Below, piece after piece: positions 1-8,564 of a stretch of DNA of 56,723 nt. This stretch comes from Pseudomonadota bacterium (GTDB taxonomy: Bacteria; Desulfobacterota; Desulfobacteria; Desulfobacterales; RPRI01). The stretch spans positions 1 through 56,723 of the forward strand of contig JAHIFE010000159.1 of the NCBI GenBank assembly GCA_018901125.1. Direction: 5' to 3'. The translations under genes and the position numbers were made by a program. Under the pieces are notes generated by a model that did not search any database, was not told the DNA's origin, and saw only the letters and a list, made by a program, of their open reading frames with translations. Each line of letters starts with the position of its first letter. Positions within the stretch are counted from its first letter, which is position 1.

Positions 1-113
1 GACAGCTTCGGTTCTTCGATCGCAACGGATGGAAAGTTACCGGAAGTCAATTTATGTTTATCAAAAGCTTTCTTTGCAGCAGAAAGTATAATATCAGATA
101 GTATATGTTTCAT
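1..113 (-). CDS. argS: Arginyl-tRNA synthetase, N-terminal fragment (cut by window edge)
   Basis: Reading leftward from the ATG at 113, 37 codons are open to the window edge. The peptide begins MKHILSDIILSAAKKAF and continues to a conserved-looking IEEPKL. This matches the start of the arginyl-tRNA synthetase N-terminal (Add1) domain of delta-proteobacterial enzymes, where a PK element is followed by GD-ATN. The diagnostic HIGH motif lies beyond the edge, so the call rests on a short stretch. An in-frame ATG at 137 would add eight residues; neither start has a strong ribosome binding site. ArgRS charges tRNA-Arg in the cytoplasm. Confidence 0.5.
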   Translation of the reverse strand, partial: MKHILSDIILSAAKKAFDKHKLTSGNFPSVAIEEPKL

Positions 114-589
114 ATATTTATTTTTTGCCTTTTCCATATAAGGTTGTACTTATAAATAATATTTATAGGTAAGGGGTTATAGTTTCAAGTTAAAAGAATA
201 AAGTCCTTCATAGCGAATAAACGTTATTCAAAGGTTTTTGTGGTTTGTTTGGCCACTTGATTGTAAATACTCTACCTTTTTATAGTTTAATTCATAGATT
301 TATTCAATTGTTATGTCAAGACAGTTTGGTTCCCGAAAAATGAAAACGAGCTGCAATCGGAACATTATTCTGACAAACGCTATGCCGAGTTTTTTATTGA
401 ATTAATGGATAGTTGCACGTTTTTTTATACGCCACGTTTTGGCTTGACATATATGATGATTTGGGATACGCCTATCAATCAAAGAATTAGCTTGGTTAAG
501 ATTTAGTCTGGAGTGATAACAATAAGTAATCTGTTATCCGCTGTATGTATGCGGAGAGCTTCAAAACATTAAAGTATAAGGAGCAAAAA
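114..589. other. Intergenic region between argS and the HMG-CoA-synthase-like gene
   Basis: This holds the upstream regions of two divergent genes. A TTGACA at 444-449 may be a -35 box for the rightward gene, but no good -10 follows at the right distance. On the plus strand, 291-506 is open for 71 codons without an early ATG. Its translation is rich in Phe, Tyr and Trp (for example FFIELMDSCTFFYTPRFGL) and may be a gene remnant. A purine-rich ribosome binding site (578-583) decides the start of the next gene. Confidence 0.4.
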
Positions 590-1999
590 ATGGTAGGGAT
601 AACGTCTTACGGGAGCTACGTTCCCCTTTGGAGAATGGGCGGTAAGGCAATGGGCATGAAGACTGAAAAAGCCATTGCCTGCTTTGATGAGGATAGTTTA
701 ACTATGGCAGTAGCGGCCGGGCTAAATTGTCTTAAAGGCTCCGATAGAGCCTCGATTGAAAAAGTTTTTTTTGCCTCAACAACCTTTCCTTATAAGGAAA
801 AACAGGCTGCATCTGTGATAGCTGCTGCCTGTGACCTTCCGCAAGGGGTTGGGACTGTCGATGTTGCAAATTCCCTTAAAGGTGGGACATCCGCGCTTAT
901 GTCAGCATTTGACGCTGTGGCTGCAAAAAGTGCTAAAAAAGTAATGGTTACCGCAGCCGATATGCGGATGGGGCTTCCTATGGAGCAACATGAGCGCACA
1001 TTCGGTGATGGTGCGGCCGCGTTTGTTATAGGTGACACTGATGTTGCTGCCGAAATAGAGGGATCCTATTCGGTCTCATGTGATATGCTTGATATATGGC
1101 GCACTCAGGATGATAAATTTGTTAGATTCTGGGAAGCACGTTTCGGGCTAACCGAGGGTTATCTGAAGATTGCTGCTCAGGCAGTTGCGGGTCTTATGAA
1201 GAAATGTAATTTGCAGCCTGCCGATTTTTCCAAACTTGTATTTTATACGCCTGATCCTAAAAGCTCGGCAAAGCTGGCTAAAATGCTCGGCTTTGATCCA
1301 GGTACCCAGCTTCAGAATCCAATGCTTGATGTGCTTGGCAATACAGGTACGTCTTTTGCTCTTATTCAGCTTGCGGCAGCACTTGATGAGGCCAAGCCAG
1401 GCGACAGGATACTTCTTCTCGGTTATGGAGACGGGGCTGATGCCATAGCAATCAAAGTTACTGAACAGATTGATAAGATAAGAAATAAAAATGGTGTAAA
1501 AGCACAACTGGATTCCAAAAAAATGATTCCTGCCTATACTACTTATCTGGTATGGCGCGGGCTTCTCAACCCCGAACATGAAAAGATTTATTACTCAAAT
1601 TACCAGGAAAACACAGCTGTTCCTGCTATTTACCGTGAACGCAGCAGAATATTGACGCTTTGCGGAAGTAAATGCAAGGATTGCGGGGTAATTCAGTTTC
1701 CTCCCCAGCGGGTTTGTGTAAAGTGCCATTCCGTAGATCAATATGACGAAGTGAAACTGTCCGATAAAAAGGCCACAATTTTTACTTATTCCATGGATTT
1801 TTCAAGCATGGTTGATCAGCCTACCGTTTTGCCCATTATTGATTTTGAGGGCGGCGGAAGAGCGGAAGTCTATATGACTGATAGAGATGTTAAAGAAGTC
1901 AAGATTGGTATGGAAGTTGAGATGACCTTCCGGAAGATATTCTTTGATGAGGGAATTTACCATTACTATTGGAAAGCCATGCCTGTGCGGTTTCAGTAA
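590..1999 (+). CDS. HMG-CoA-synthase-like protein fused to a DUF35 Zn-ribbon/OB domain, catalytic residues lost
   Basis: 469 residues. The ATG at 590 is chosen because AAGGAG lies 6 nt upstream; the upstream ATG at 545 has none. Residues 1 to about 295 have the thiolase-superfamily fold of archaeal and bacterial HMG-CoA synthases (GITSYGSYVPLWR start, FGDGAAAFVIGD, GYGDGADAIAI). Residues about 350-469 form a DUF35-type domain: a rubredoxin-like Zn ribbon with CKDC (C362, C365) and CVKC (C376, C379), then an OB fold. By alignment from memory with archaeal HMG-CoA synthase, the catalytic Glu, Cys and His are replaced by T64, L96 and Y219, so normal synthase chemistry is unlikely. In archaea a separate DUF35 protein bridges thiolase and HMG-CoA synthase; here it is fused. 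The thiolase gene follows after 26 bp. A structural or acyl-CoA-binding partner of that thiolase is the best inference. Confidence 0.8.
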   Translation: MVGITSYGSYVPLWRMGGKAMGMKTEKAIACFDEDSLTMAVAAGLNCLKGSDRASIEKVFFASTTFPYKEKQAASVIAAACDLPQGVGTVDVANSLKGGTSALMSAFDAVAAKSAKKVMVTAADMRMGLPMEQHERTFGDGAAAFVIGDTDVAAEIEGSYSVSCDMLDIWRTQDDKFVRFWEARFGLTEGYLKIAAQAVAGLMKKCNLQPADFSKLVFYTPDPKSSAKLAKMLGFDPGTQLQNPMLDVLGNTGTSFALIQLAAALDEAKPGDRILLLGYGDGADAIAIKVTEQIDKIRNKNGVKAQLDSKKMIPAYTTYLVWRGLLNPEHEKIYYSNYQENTAVPAIYRERSRILTLCGSKCKDCGVIQFPPQRVCVKCHSVDQYDEVKLSDKKATIFTYSMDFSSMVDQPTVLPIIDFEGGGRAEVYMTDRDVKEVKIGMEVEMTFRKIFFDEGIYHYYWKAMPVRFQ

Positions 2000-2025
2000 T
2001 AAAATATATTTAGGGAGGAAAAAAT

Positions 2026-3201
2026 ATGGAAGGAATCAGAGATAAGGTCGCGATTGTAGGTATGGGCTGCACCAAGTTTGGAGAGCTCTGGGACAAGAGC
2101 CCGGACGACCTGGTGCTTGAATCCTGTATGGAGGCGATTGAAGACGCTGGAATTGATATCAAGGATATACAGGCTGGCTGGCTCGGAACGGTTACTACGG
2201 GAAATTCCGGGACTATACTGACCCGTCCTTTGAAATTGGACTATGTGCCTGTTACCCGCGTTGAAAATGTCTGCTGCAGTGGAACCGAAGCATTAAGAAA
2301 TGCTGCTTACGGAGTGGCATCAGGAGCATATGATATAGTAATAGCTTGCGGAATGGAGAAACTAAAAGACCATAATTCAGGGTTTAACTGGGCGCGTATG
2401 CCACCTGATTACAGCAGGGTAGATGTAAGGACAGCGCCTGCACAGTTCTTTGCCAAATTAGCCACAAGATATTTTCATCATCATGGGCTCAGCCTGGAGG
2501 AAGGCAAAACACTGCTCGCTAGAATAGCGGTTAAGAATCATCACAACGGAACGATGAGCCCGAATGCTCATATTAGAAACGAAATAACCATTGAGACAGT
2601 ATTAAAGTCCCCTATGATAGCATATCCGTTGAGTCTGTACGATGCCTGCGGCATAAGCGATGGTGGATCTGCTGCTATCCTTACAACGCCTGAGATAGCA
2701 AAGAGTCTCAAAAAAGATTATGTATTAATAAAAGGGTTTGGGGTAAGCAGCGGCAGCGGTCAACCGTTTCTTACAACTGATTATGACTTTTTGCACATGG
2801 AAGAAAATGTCAGAGCAGCCGCGGCCGCTTATAAGGAAGCAGGCATAAAGAATCCCCATGAAGAGATAGATATTGCTGAAGTACATGATTGTTTTACTAT
2901 TCATGAGCTGTATATTTATGAGGATCTGGGATTAAGTGCCAAGGGAGAAGGGAAAAAAGACGTCGAGGAAGGCCGTTTTGCACTTGACGGAGCTTTGCCG
3001 GTTAATACCGATGGCGGTCTTAAATGCTTCGGACATCCTCTTGGAGCAAGCGGAATAAGAATGGTGTATGAGTTATATAATCAGCTTCTGGAGAAAGCCG
3101 GTAAAAGGCAGGTAAAAAATGCCAGAATCGCATTAAGCCATAATTTAGGTGGTGTTCCCGGTGCAAACTGTGCTGTAGCTATTTTCGGTCGTAACAATTG
3201 A
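2026..3201 (+). CDS. SCP-x-type thiolase (acetyl-CoA acetyltransferase family)
   Basis: 391 residues, the usual size for SCP-2/SCP-x-type thiolases. GGGAGG precedes the ATG. The nucleophile is C83 in VENVCCSGTEALR, matching VENACASG in the family. HDCFTIHEL and the C-terminal GGLKCFGHPLGASG supply the active-site histidines and the glycine-rich loop. These enzymes cleave or form 3-ketoacyl-CoA using CoA. The partner gene just upstream encodes a Zn-ribbon/OB (DUF35) module, as for BbsA/BbsB of anaerobic toluene degradation and the archaeal thiolase/HMGCS/DUF35 complex, so a two-protein complex is likely. The substrate cannot be read from the sequence. Confidence 0.85.
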   Translation: MEGIRDKVAIVGMGCTKFGELWDKSPDDLVLESCMEAIEDAGIDIKDIQAGWLGTVTTGNSGTILTRPLKLDYVPVTRVENVCCSGTEALRNAAYGVASGAYDIVIACGMEKLKDHNSGFNWARMPPDYSRVDVRTAPAQFFAKLATRYFHHHGLSLEEGKTLLARIAVKNHHNGTMSPNAHIRNEITIETVLKSPMIAYPLSLYDACGISDGGSAAILTTPEIAKSLKKDYVLIKGFGVSSGSGQPFLTTDYDFLHMEENVRAAAAAYKEAGIKNPHEEIDIAEVHDCFTIHELYIYEDLGLSAKGEGKKDVEEGRFALDGALPVNTDGGLKCFGHPLGASGIRMVYELYNQLLEKAGKRQVKNARIALSHNLGGVPGANCAVAIFGRNN

Positions 3202-3288
3202 TAGACTTGTAAATAGTAATAATATGAGCATGGAAGTAAAAATGCTTCAATGCAATTGCGAAATATAATAAACAAATTAAGTAAACAG

Positions 3289-3373
3289 GCTTTTTGCAAA
3301 GCCGTCATAACAGGGTTTTTAAAGTGTGTGTAAGGAATCTGATACTTTCGTTACTTAAAGGTCGGATTCCTTA
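3289..3373. other. Two hairpins downstream of the thiolase gene
   Basis: GGCTTT-TTGC-AAAGCC at 3289-3304 is a compact stem. GTAAGGAATC (3330-3339) and GATTCCTTAC (3364-3373) form a perfect 10-bp inverted repeat with a 24-nt loop. Neither is followed by a clear T run, so they may be weak terminators or mRNA-end stabilisers rather than canonical terminators. Confidence 0.35.
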
Positions 3374-3968
3374 CAACATTAAACAATAATGCATTGGCCT
3401 TCACTGATAACTTGTAATTGGTAACTGATCAACAGTTCTACTTTCAAACTACCGTGATAGCTTTTTAATTACTTGTTGCATATTTTATTTTCAAATGATA
3501 AATAGATATTAACTTCCTGCCGGAATTAGATACCGGAACCAACATGGGAAATGCTTTGCCTAAAGCGATTATTGTTTAAGGGATAAGATGTCCTGTCATA
3601 CTGGGGGAGTAAGGCAGATTTTAAATTCAGACAGAACAACTTCAGAATACATATATATAACTACCGGTATTATAGAAAAATATTCCGGCAAATTCGGCGT
3701 AAAAACTCCAAAAAAAACTTGACAGAGCTTCCATGATAAGGATATTAAGGCACGTCTATAGTATTGTCGGAAGGCTTGTGCAATGTTGCCGTATTTTGAA
3801 TTTAATAGAAAATCCTAAATTAAGCAGTCTGCAATGCTAATATTTATAGATCCTGAATATAACATCATTAAAGTCATAAACTATGCTTAATTGTATACTT
3901 TATCTTTTTTTAATGCCCTCAGAAATGCCCATTGCAACTCTGTGGATAAAAATATTTTTCAATATACT

Positions 3969-4110
3969 GAGCCACTTTCAAAACGTTTCAATTTGGTCAA
4001 GGTCAAGGCGGGTTAAAATTTTAACCGCAGGAATACACGGAGTATTTCGAGGATTAAAATTTTCGCCCAACGCAGAGATCGGCCAAAATGGAGCGTGTTG
4101 AAACTGGCTC
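3969..4110 (+). mobile_element. 142-bp palindromic MITE, copy 1
   Basis: Starts GAGCCACTTTC and ends GAAACTGGCTC, the shared termini of this family. Flanks are TACT on the left and TAAT on the right, a 4-bp target duplication with one mismatch, so this is probably the oldest complete copy here. It sits in the non-coding gap before the MMPL gene. The element encodes nothing evident; open frames through it are by-products of its sequence. Confidence 0.85.
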
Positions 4111-4921
4111 TAATGCATCTTCTTAAAAAGCTTATCGCCAGGTTATGCAAGGGCAGAAATGTTAGAAACAACATTTATTCGGATAGTTATGAATATTTGA
4201 TTTCATTAATTTCTATGGGCTTTACTTAAATATTCCTGCTAATATATCGAACTGTTCTTTATAAGCATGGGTTGATAGACCCTTTGGTTTAAAAGGTTGG
4301 CCACTGTTTCAAGAGCATTGCGTTTCTTACTTGATACTACATAAAGCGCTTATTGCTATGTATAGTATCTGATCGGTCTTTGAATTACTGCTGACGAGCT
4401 TTTTGAAGTTTCTCCTTAAGCACCATAAGACTTTTGAGGATATTGACTTGATAGCTCGGAAGTTATTTGCGCCTAATAGCACGATAAAATTTATCCAGAA
4501 CCTTCTTGCTGAGGCTGTTAATGGATTCAGATCACCTTTTGCTTCTCAATATCAATAATTTTGGTGACGCACTTGTGCCACTTTTGCCATCTTGCTTAGT
4601 TAAGGCTATTGAACAATTTCAGTTCTTTCAGAAAAAAATATATAAAATTTGGTGGGTTTTTACTAATCCGTCAAATATGACTCTTTAATATTATTATTTC
4701 CTATTTTAATTTTATAATCTTTTGTTTTGAAAAAGTCTGTATGTCGCAGGTGGATAACTTTTAGGATTACGGCTTTTAATAAAGCATTTTAATTTTAGCG
4801 AGGCTTTATCTTTAATTTTTGAAAATTGTTGCAAAAGTCGCTACCGGAATTGTGTATGATTGTTTATGGTGGATCTGATTTTGAAGATTCCAATAATATT
4901 ATGTTTTGGGGGGAGTGAACA

Positions 4922-7333
4922 ATGGTAGAAGATAAGAAAGGCAATATTTGGAAAAAACTTATAACATTTCAACTCAGACACAAGTTTCCGATTTTAGCTG
5001 TTGTTGGGCTTATAACAGCTTTTTTTATTTATCAGATTACCTTCAAAGTCAGTATAACCACAGATTTTTTCGAACTTTACCCCCCCAAACATCAGTATAT
5101 CCAGCTTTATAAACAATACCGCAGCATGTTTGGAACCGCAAATGTAATGAGCATGGTTCTCGAGGTCAAAGATGGGGATATTTATGATTTTGATACTATC
5201 AAAAAAATTGATCGCATAACAAAAGAGTTGCTTGCGGTAAAAGGGGTGGACCCCTTGCAGGTGATGTCTCTGACTCATCCCAGATTAAAAAACTTCGGAG
5301 TGGGCAGTAATGCCATTAATGTTGGGCCTATATTGAAAGCTTTACCCGAAAGGCCTGAAGAATTAAGGGCTCTTAAAGAAAAGGTTTATAGCAACGAGGG
5401 TATCCGTGGCATCTATGTATCCCTGGATGATAAGGCCACATTGATCTATGCCGGGTTCTGGGAAGAGGGCCTGGATCTTAAAAATCTTTTTAAAGAGATT
5501 CAGAGAATAAAGTTAGAAACCGAGGATGCCAACCACAAGCTTTATGTTACAGGTTACCCCATGCTTTATGCTTGGATAGCAAGCTATACCCCCAAGCTTT
5601 ATTCTATCTTTTTGTTTACAACCCTGATTCTATTAGGGATGCTTGTGTATTATTTCAGAACTGTAATAGGGGTAGTGGTGCCCATTATATCCGGTTTAAT
5701 TAGCGCTGTCTGGGGGCTGGGTTTTGCCGGTATCATGGGTTATAATATTGATCCTCTCATACTTGTTATTCCAATGCTGCTTTCTGCAAGGGCGGTGAGC
5801 CATTCGGTACAGTGTCTGGAACGTTATCACCAGGATTACCAGCTTTATGGCGATAAAGAAGTAGCCATTATTAAGTCCTACACATATCTTTATAAGCCGG
5901 CGGTTGTTTCTATTGTTACCGACGGCCTTGGTGTTCTTACTATTGTCGTATGTACTATACCTCTTATGCAGAAGCTTGGTATTATCGGGAGTTTCTGGAT
6001 CATTAGCATTTATATAAGTGTTGTCCTTCTTAATCCCATCCTGGTTACTTTCTTCCCGCCACCAAAAATAAAAGGAAAAGCTTCGCAACCTTTACTTAAA
6101 AAAGATGCTACGCATTCTGAAGCCAAAGAGCCTGATACAAGCCGATCCGGTGAGGCTGCCTATCTTGTAGCCTGCAAGTTCTGCACATCTTTTTCTGTTT
6201 CCTGGAAAAAGTGGGCCAGTGTAATTTTTATGTTAGTGGTTACTGTTGTCGGAGGAATTGTAGCGACTATTCATATTAAAGTGGGTGATACAAGCGCTGG
6301 AAGAGCAATCTTGTATGACGATCACCCCTATAATGTTGCAGCAAGGAAAGTAAACAGCGAATTTATCGGCGCTAATCAAATGGTCGTTGTTGCCGAAGGC
6401 AGTAAAAAAGGAGCGATAGGTAATGCTAACGCTATGAAAACCCTTGAAGATATGGCGGTTTACGCTGTTGACAACATATCTGATGCCGGAGGGGCGCTCA
6501 CAATTGCCGATATGACAAAAATGGTTTTCAAGGTGTTTCATGACGGCTATCCTAAATGGCTTTTGCTGCCGGAAGATCCCAACCACATAGAGCAGGTTTT
6601 CCGTCTTGTCGGTGGTTCATCAACCGGTGGAGAAATGGATAAATATATATCAAGAGATTATACCAACGCAACAGTAATAATCTTCTTCCGTGATTACAAC
6701 AATCAAACCATTAAGAATTCAATTTCTGTTCTTAAGAAGTATATTGAAGAGCATCCGGTGGAACAGGTTACTTTTCGCCTGGCGGGAGGCATACTTGGCA
6801 TACTTGCAGCAGTAAATGAAGAAGTTGAATATTCCTACTGGGTAAGCATGGCGGCCATATTTTTACTGACATATATCCTTTGCGTCCTGACATATAGATC
6901 ATTTGTAGCCGGTTTGATTCTTATTTTGCCGCTGGCCTGCTCTCAGGTTTTGTGTGACTGGTTTATGCTGGCCATGAAAATCGATTTAAACATCAGTTCT
7001 CTACCAGTAGCCGCTGTAGGAGTAGGAGTAGGAGTTGATTATGGTCTCTATATCTTAAGCCGGCTTGCAGAGGAATACCAGTGGCAGGGAAACTATGAGT
7101 CCGCCCTTTTTACGGCCATTAATACCACGGGAAAAGCCGTTATATTTACAGCTACCTCTCTTATTGGAGGAATAGTCCTCTGGATCTTTTCGGATATGAA
7201 ATTTCAGTCCGAGATGGGAATGCTGCTTTGCTTTCTCATGTTTTTCAACATGCTGGGCGCTCTGATTTTTATACCTGCTATGGTTGCAGTTATCGGGCCG
7301 GAAAAAACCATAAGAAAATACAAAGTGGATTAA
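4922..7333 (+). CDS. RND/MMPL-family inner-membrane transporter
   Basis: 803 residues with the two-fold layout of MMPL/RND exporters. One membrane helix near residues 26-45 is followed by a periplasmic domain, five helices (about 225-385), a hydrophilic loop, a seventh helix (about 430), a second periplasmic domain, and five final helices (about 635-795). GVGVDYGLYILSRL in the second half matches the GxDYGLY signature of the proton-relay helix. Family members use the proton gradient to move lipids or other hydrophobic compounds. The next genes encode a periplasmic propeller, an outer-membrane barrel and two DUF1329 proteins, all in the same direction with short gaps, so a complete envelope-spanning system is likely. 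Substrate and direction are unknown. Confidence 0.85.
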   Translation: MVEDKKGNIWKKLITFQLRHKFPILAVVGLITAFFIYQITFKVSITTDFFELYPPKHQYIQLYKQYRSMFGTANVMSMVLEVKDGDIYDFDTIKKIDRITKELLAVKGVDPLQVMSLTHPRLKNFGVGSNAINVGPILKALPERPEELRALKEKVYSNEGIRGIYVSLDDKATLIYAGFWEEGLDLKNLFKEIQRIKLETEDANHKLYVTGYPMLYAWIASYTPKLYSIFLFTTLILLGMLVYYFRTVIGVVVPIISGLISAVWGLGFAGIMGYNIDPLILVIPMLLSARAVSHSVQCLERYHQDYQLYGDKEVAIIKSYTYLYKPAVVSIVTDGLGVLTIVVCTIPLMQKLGIIGSFWIISIYISVVLLNPILVTFFPPPKIKGKASQPLLKKDATHSEAKEPDTSRSGEAAYLVACKFCTSFSVSWKKWASVIFMLVVTVVGGIVATIHIKVGDTSAGRAILYDDHPYNVAARKVNSEFIGANQMVVVAEGSKKGAIGNANAMKTLEDMAVYAVDNISDAGGALTIADMTKMVFKVFHDGYPKWLLLPEDPNHIEQVFRLVGGSSTGGEMDKYISRDYTNATVIIFFRDYNNQTIKNSISVLKKYIEEHPVEQVTFRLAGGILGILAAVNEEVEYSYWVSMAAIFLLTYILCVLTYRSFVAGLILILPLACSQVLCDWFMLAMKIDLNISSLPVAAVGVGVGVDYGLYILSRLAEEYQWQGNYESALFTAINTTGKAVIFTATSLIGGIVLWIFSDMKFQSEMGMLLCFLMFFNMLGALIFIPAMVAVIGPEKTIRKYKVD

Positions 7334-7367
7334 ATCTATAAGGCGATAAAAGGGAGAATATATTATC

Positions 7368-8372
7368 ATGAAGAAAAGGACGCATCTTGCTATTCCAATA
7401 TTAATATTAACCGCGTTATTATTCCTTCGCCCTGATTCTGTTTTTGCTTCAAAAAAGGGTGGGGTGGGCGCTGCACACATACTTTCAGAATCTTTTGTTA
7501 ATGCAAAAGAAGGCTGGGCATCTGGACTCAGGGGAACCGTATATCACACCACAGATGGCGGTATGAATTGGGAGCTGCAGAACACAACTACTGATACTCC
7601 TTTGTTATCCATATCTTTTTGTAATTCTCAGGTAGGATGGGTTGCTGGTAAATCAGGAGCAATCCTTAATACTGTTGACGGTGGAAATACTTGGAAAAAA
7701 CAAATTCTGCCTAAAAACAGGCATATTTTTGCTCTAAAAGCTTTAAGCCCTGAAAAATGTTGGGCCGCCGGTGACTGGGGAGCTATCTTCTACACCAAAG
7801 ATGGTGGGAATACATGGGAGGACAAAACTCTTCCTAATGATTTGATATTATACTGTATTGATTTCCAGGATGAGAATGAAGGCTGGATTGCAGGTGAGTA
7901 TGGCACTATACTTCATACCACTGATGGGGGCATAAACTGGACTACTCAAACGTCAGACACAATAAACACTCTTTTTAGTATCTCCTTTTCCTCAAACCTG
8001 AAGGGTGTGGCCGTTGGTTTGAGCAATACTATCTTAAAAACCGATGATGGTGGAAATAAATGGCAGACTGTTGTAATGGATTTGGGAAGTAAGCAAGATG
8101 AACCGAGCTCCCTTTACAGTGTTAAATTGAGGGATAACAAGGGTATCGCGGTCGGCGATAGAGGCTGGATCATCACTAGTACTGATGGAGGTAAAACGTG
8201 GGAACAGCTGCCTGTACCACTCAATGTTAGTCTTTTCTGGTTCGCCCAGGTTGAATGGCTGGATGACGGCAAGGCAGTTATTGTGGGAATGCGGTCTTCA
8301 GTTACCTTTATAGAGAATGACAAGCTGAAGCTGTTGGGATTTATGCCGGTTGTTGTTCCAGATAAAAAATAA
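7368..8372 (+). CDS. YCF48-like/BNR-repeat exported protein
   Basis: 334 residues with an N-terminal signal peptide (basic MKKRTH, hydrophobic core, FAS before KKGG). Six Asp-box (BNR) repeats of the pattern T-x-DGG-x-x-W are visible: TTDGGMNW, TVDGGNTW, TKDGGNTW, TTDGGINW, TDDGGNKW and STDGGKTW. This predicts a beta-propeller like the photosystem II assembly factor YCF48/HCF136. In non-photosynthetic bacteria such proteins often sit beside MMPL pumps with DUF1302 and DUF1329 genes, as here (34 bp after the pump gene), so a periplasmic assembly or accessory role in that system is inferred. Confidence 0.8.
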   Translation: MKKRTHLAIPILILTALLFLRPDSVFASKKGGVGAAHILSESFVNAKEGWASGLRGTVYHTTDGGMNWELQNTTTDTPLLSISFCNSQVGWVAGKSGAILNTVDGGNTWKKQILPKNRHIFALKALSPEKCWAAGDWGAIFYTKDGGNTWEDKTLPNDLILYCIDFQDENEGWIAGEYGTILHTTDGGINWTTQTSDTINTLFSISFSSNLKGVAVGLSNTILKTDDGGNKWQTVVMDLGSKQDEPSSLYSVKLRDNKGIAVGDRGWIITSTDGGKTWEQLPVPLNVSLFWFAQVEWLDDGKAVIVGMRSSVTFIENDKLKLLGFMPVVVPDKK

Positions 8373-8376
8373 GATT

Positions 8377-8468
8377 GCGAATATCGAATCGCGAAGTTCA
8401 AACGGCAACGTCATTTAATGCAATAGTTTTGTTAAATGGCTGTATGCTATTTGATCCCCGATATTCGC
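8377..8468. repeat. Imperfect palindrome bounded by GCGAATATCG / CGATATTCGC
   Basis: A perfect 10-bp inverted repeat (8377-8386 and 8459-8468) encloses about 72 bp that contain a second inverted pair (CATTTAA and TTAAATG). The GCGAATATCGAA string recurs at 17086-17097, and a related CGAATATCGG at 18767, all intergenic. It may be a second small dispersed repeat or only an mRNA-end structure. Confidence 0.3.
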
Positions 8469-8564
8469 TGTTTGATTTTAAATAGAAAAGGAGGTGAAAA
8501 GCAAAGAACAGAGCAGAGGCGTATATCTTTTTAGGAGAAACTTAAATTATTAAGGAGGAAAGAT

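Larger units (their letters stand above)
3202..4921. other. Long non-coding, AT-rich gap with a MITE and possible gene remnants
   Basis: No convincing intact gene. It holds two hairpins just after the thiolase (3289-3373), one MITE copy (3969-4110), and an unused-looking TTGACA at 3719-3724. On the minus strand around 4220-4530, short open stretches shift between frames (pieces such as GQPFKPKGLSTHAYKEQF), suggesting a decayed coding sequence. A 60-codon plus-strand frame at 4506-4688 has no ribosome binding site and is not called. GGGGAG just before 4922 serves the MMPL gene. Confidence 0.45.

Noticed and set aside
590-1999. Genuine HMG-CoA synthase
   Set aside because: All three catalytic positions are substituted, and no mevalonate-pathway gene is nearby.
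3883-4101. 72-codon open frame over MITE copy 1
   Set aside because: Most of it is the repeat itself; the same kind of frame appears in every copy and none has a ribosome binding site.
4506-4688. 60-codon open frame in the long gap
   Set aside because: No ribosome binding site, no recognisable protein, and AT-rich low-complexity ending.
8489-8555. Short GTG frame with an AGGAGG just before the DUF1302 gene
   Set aside because: The GTG overlaps the Shine-Dalgarno sequence itself, leaving no spacing; probably only a purine-rich leader.
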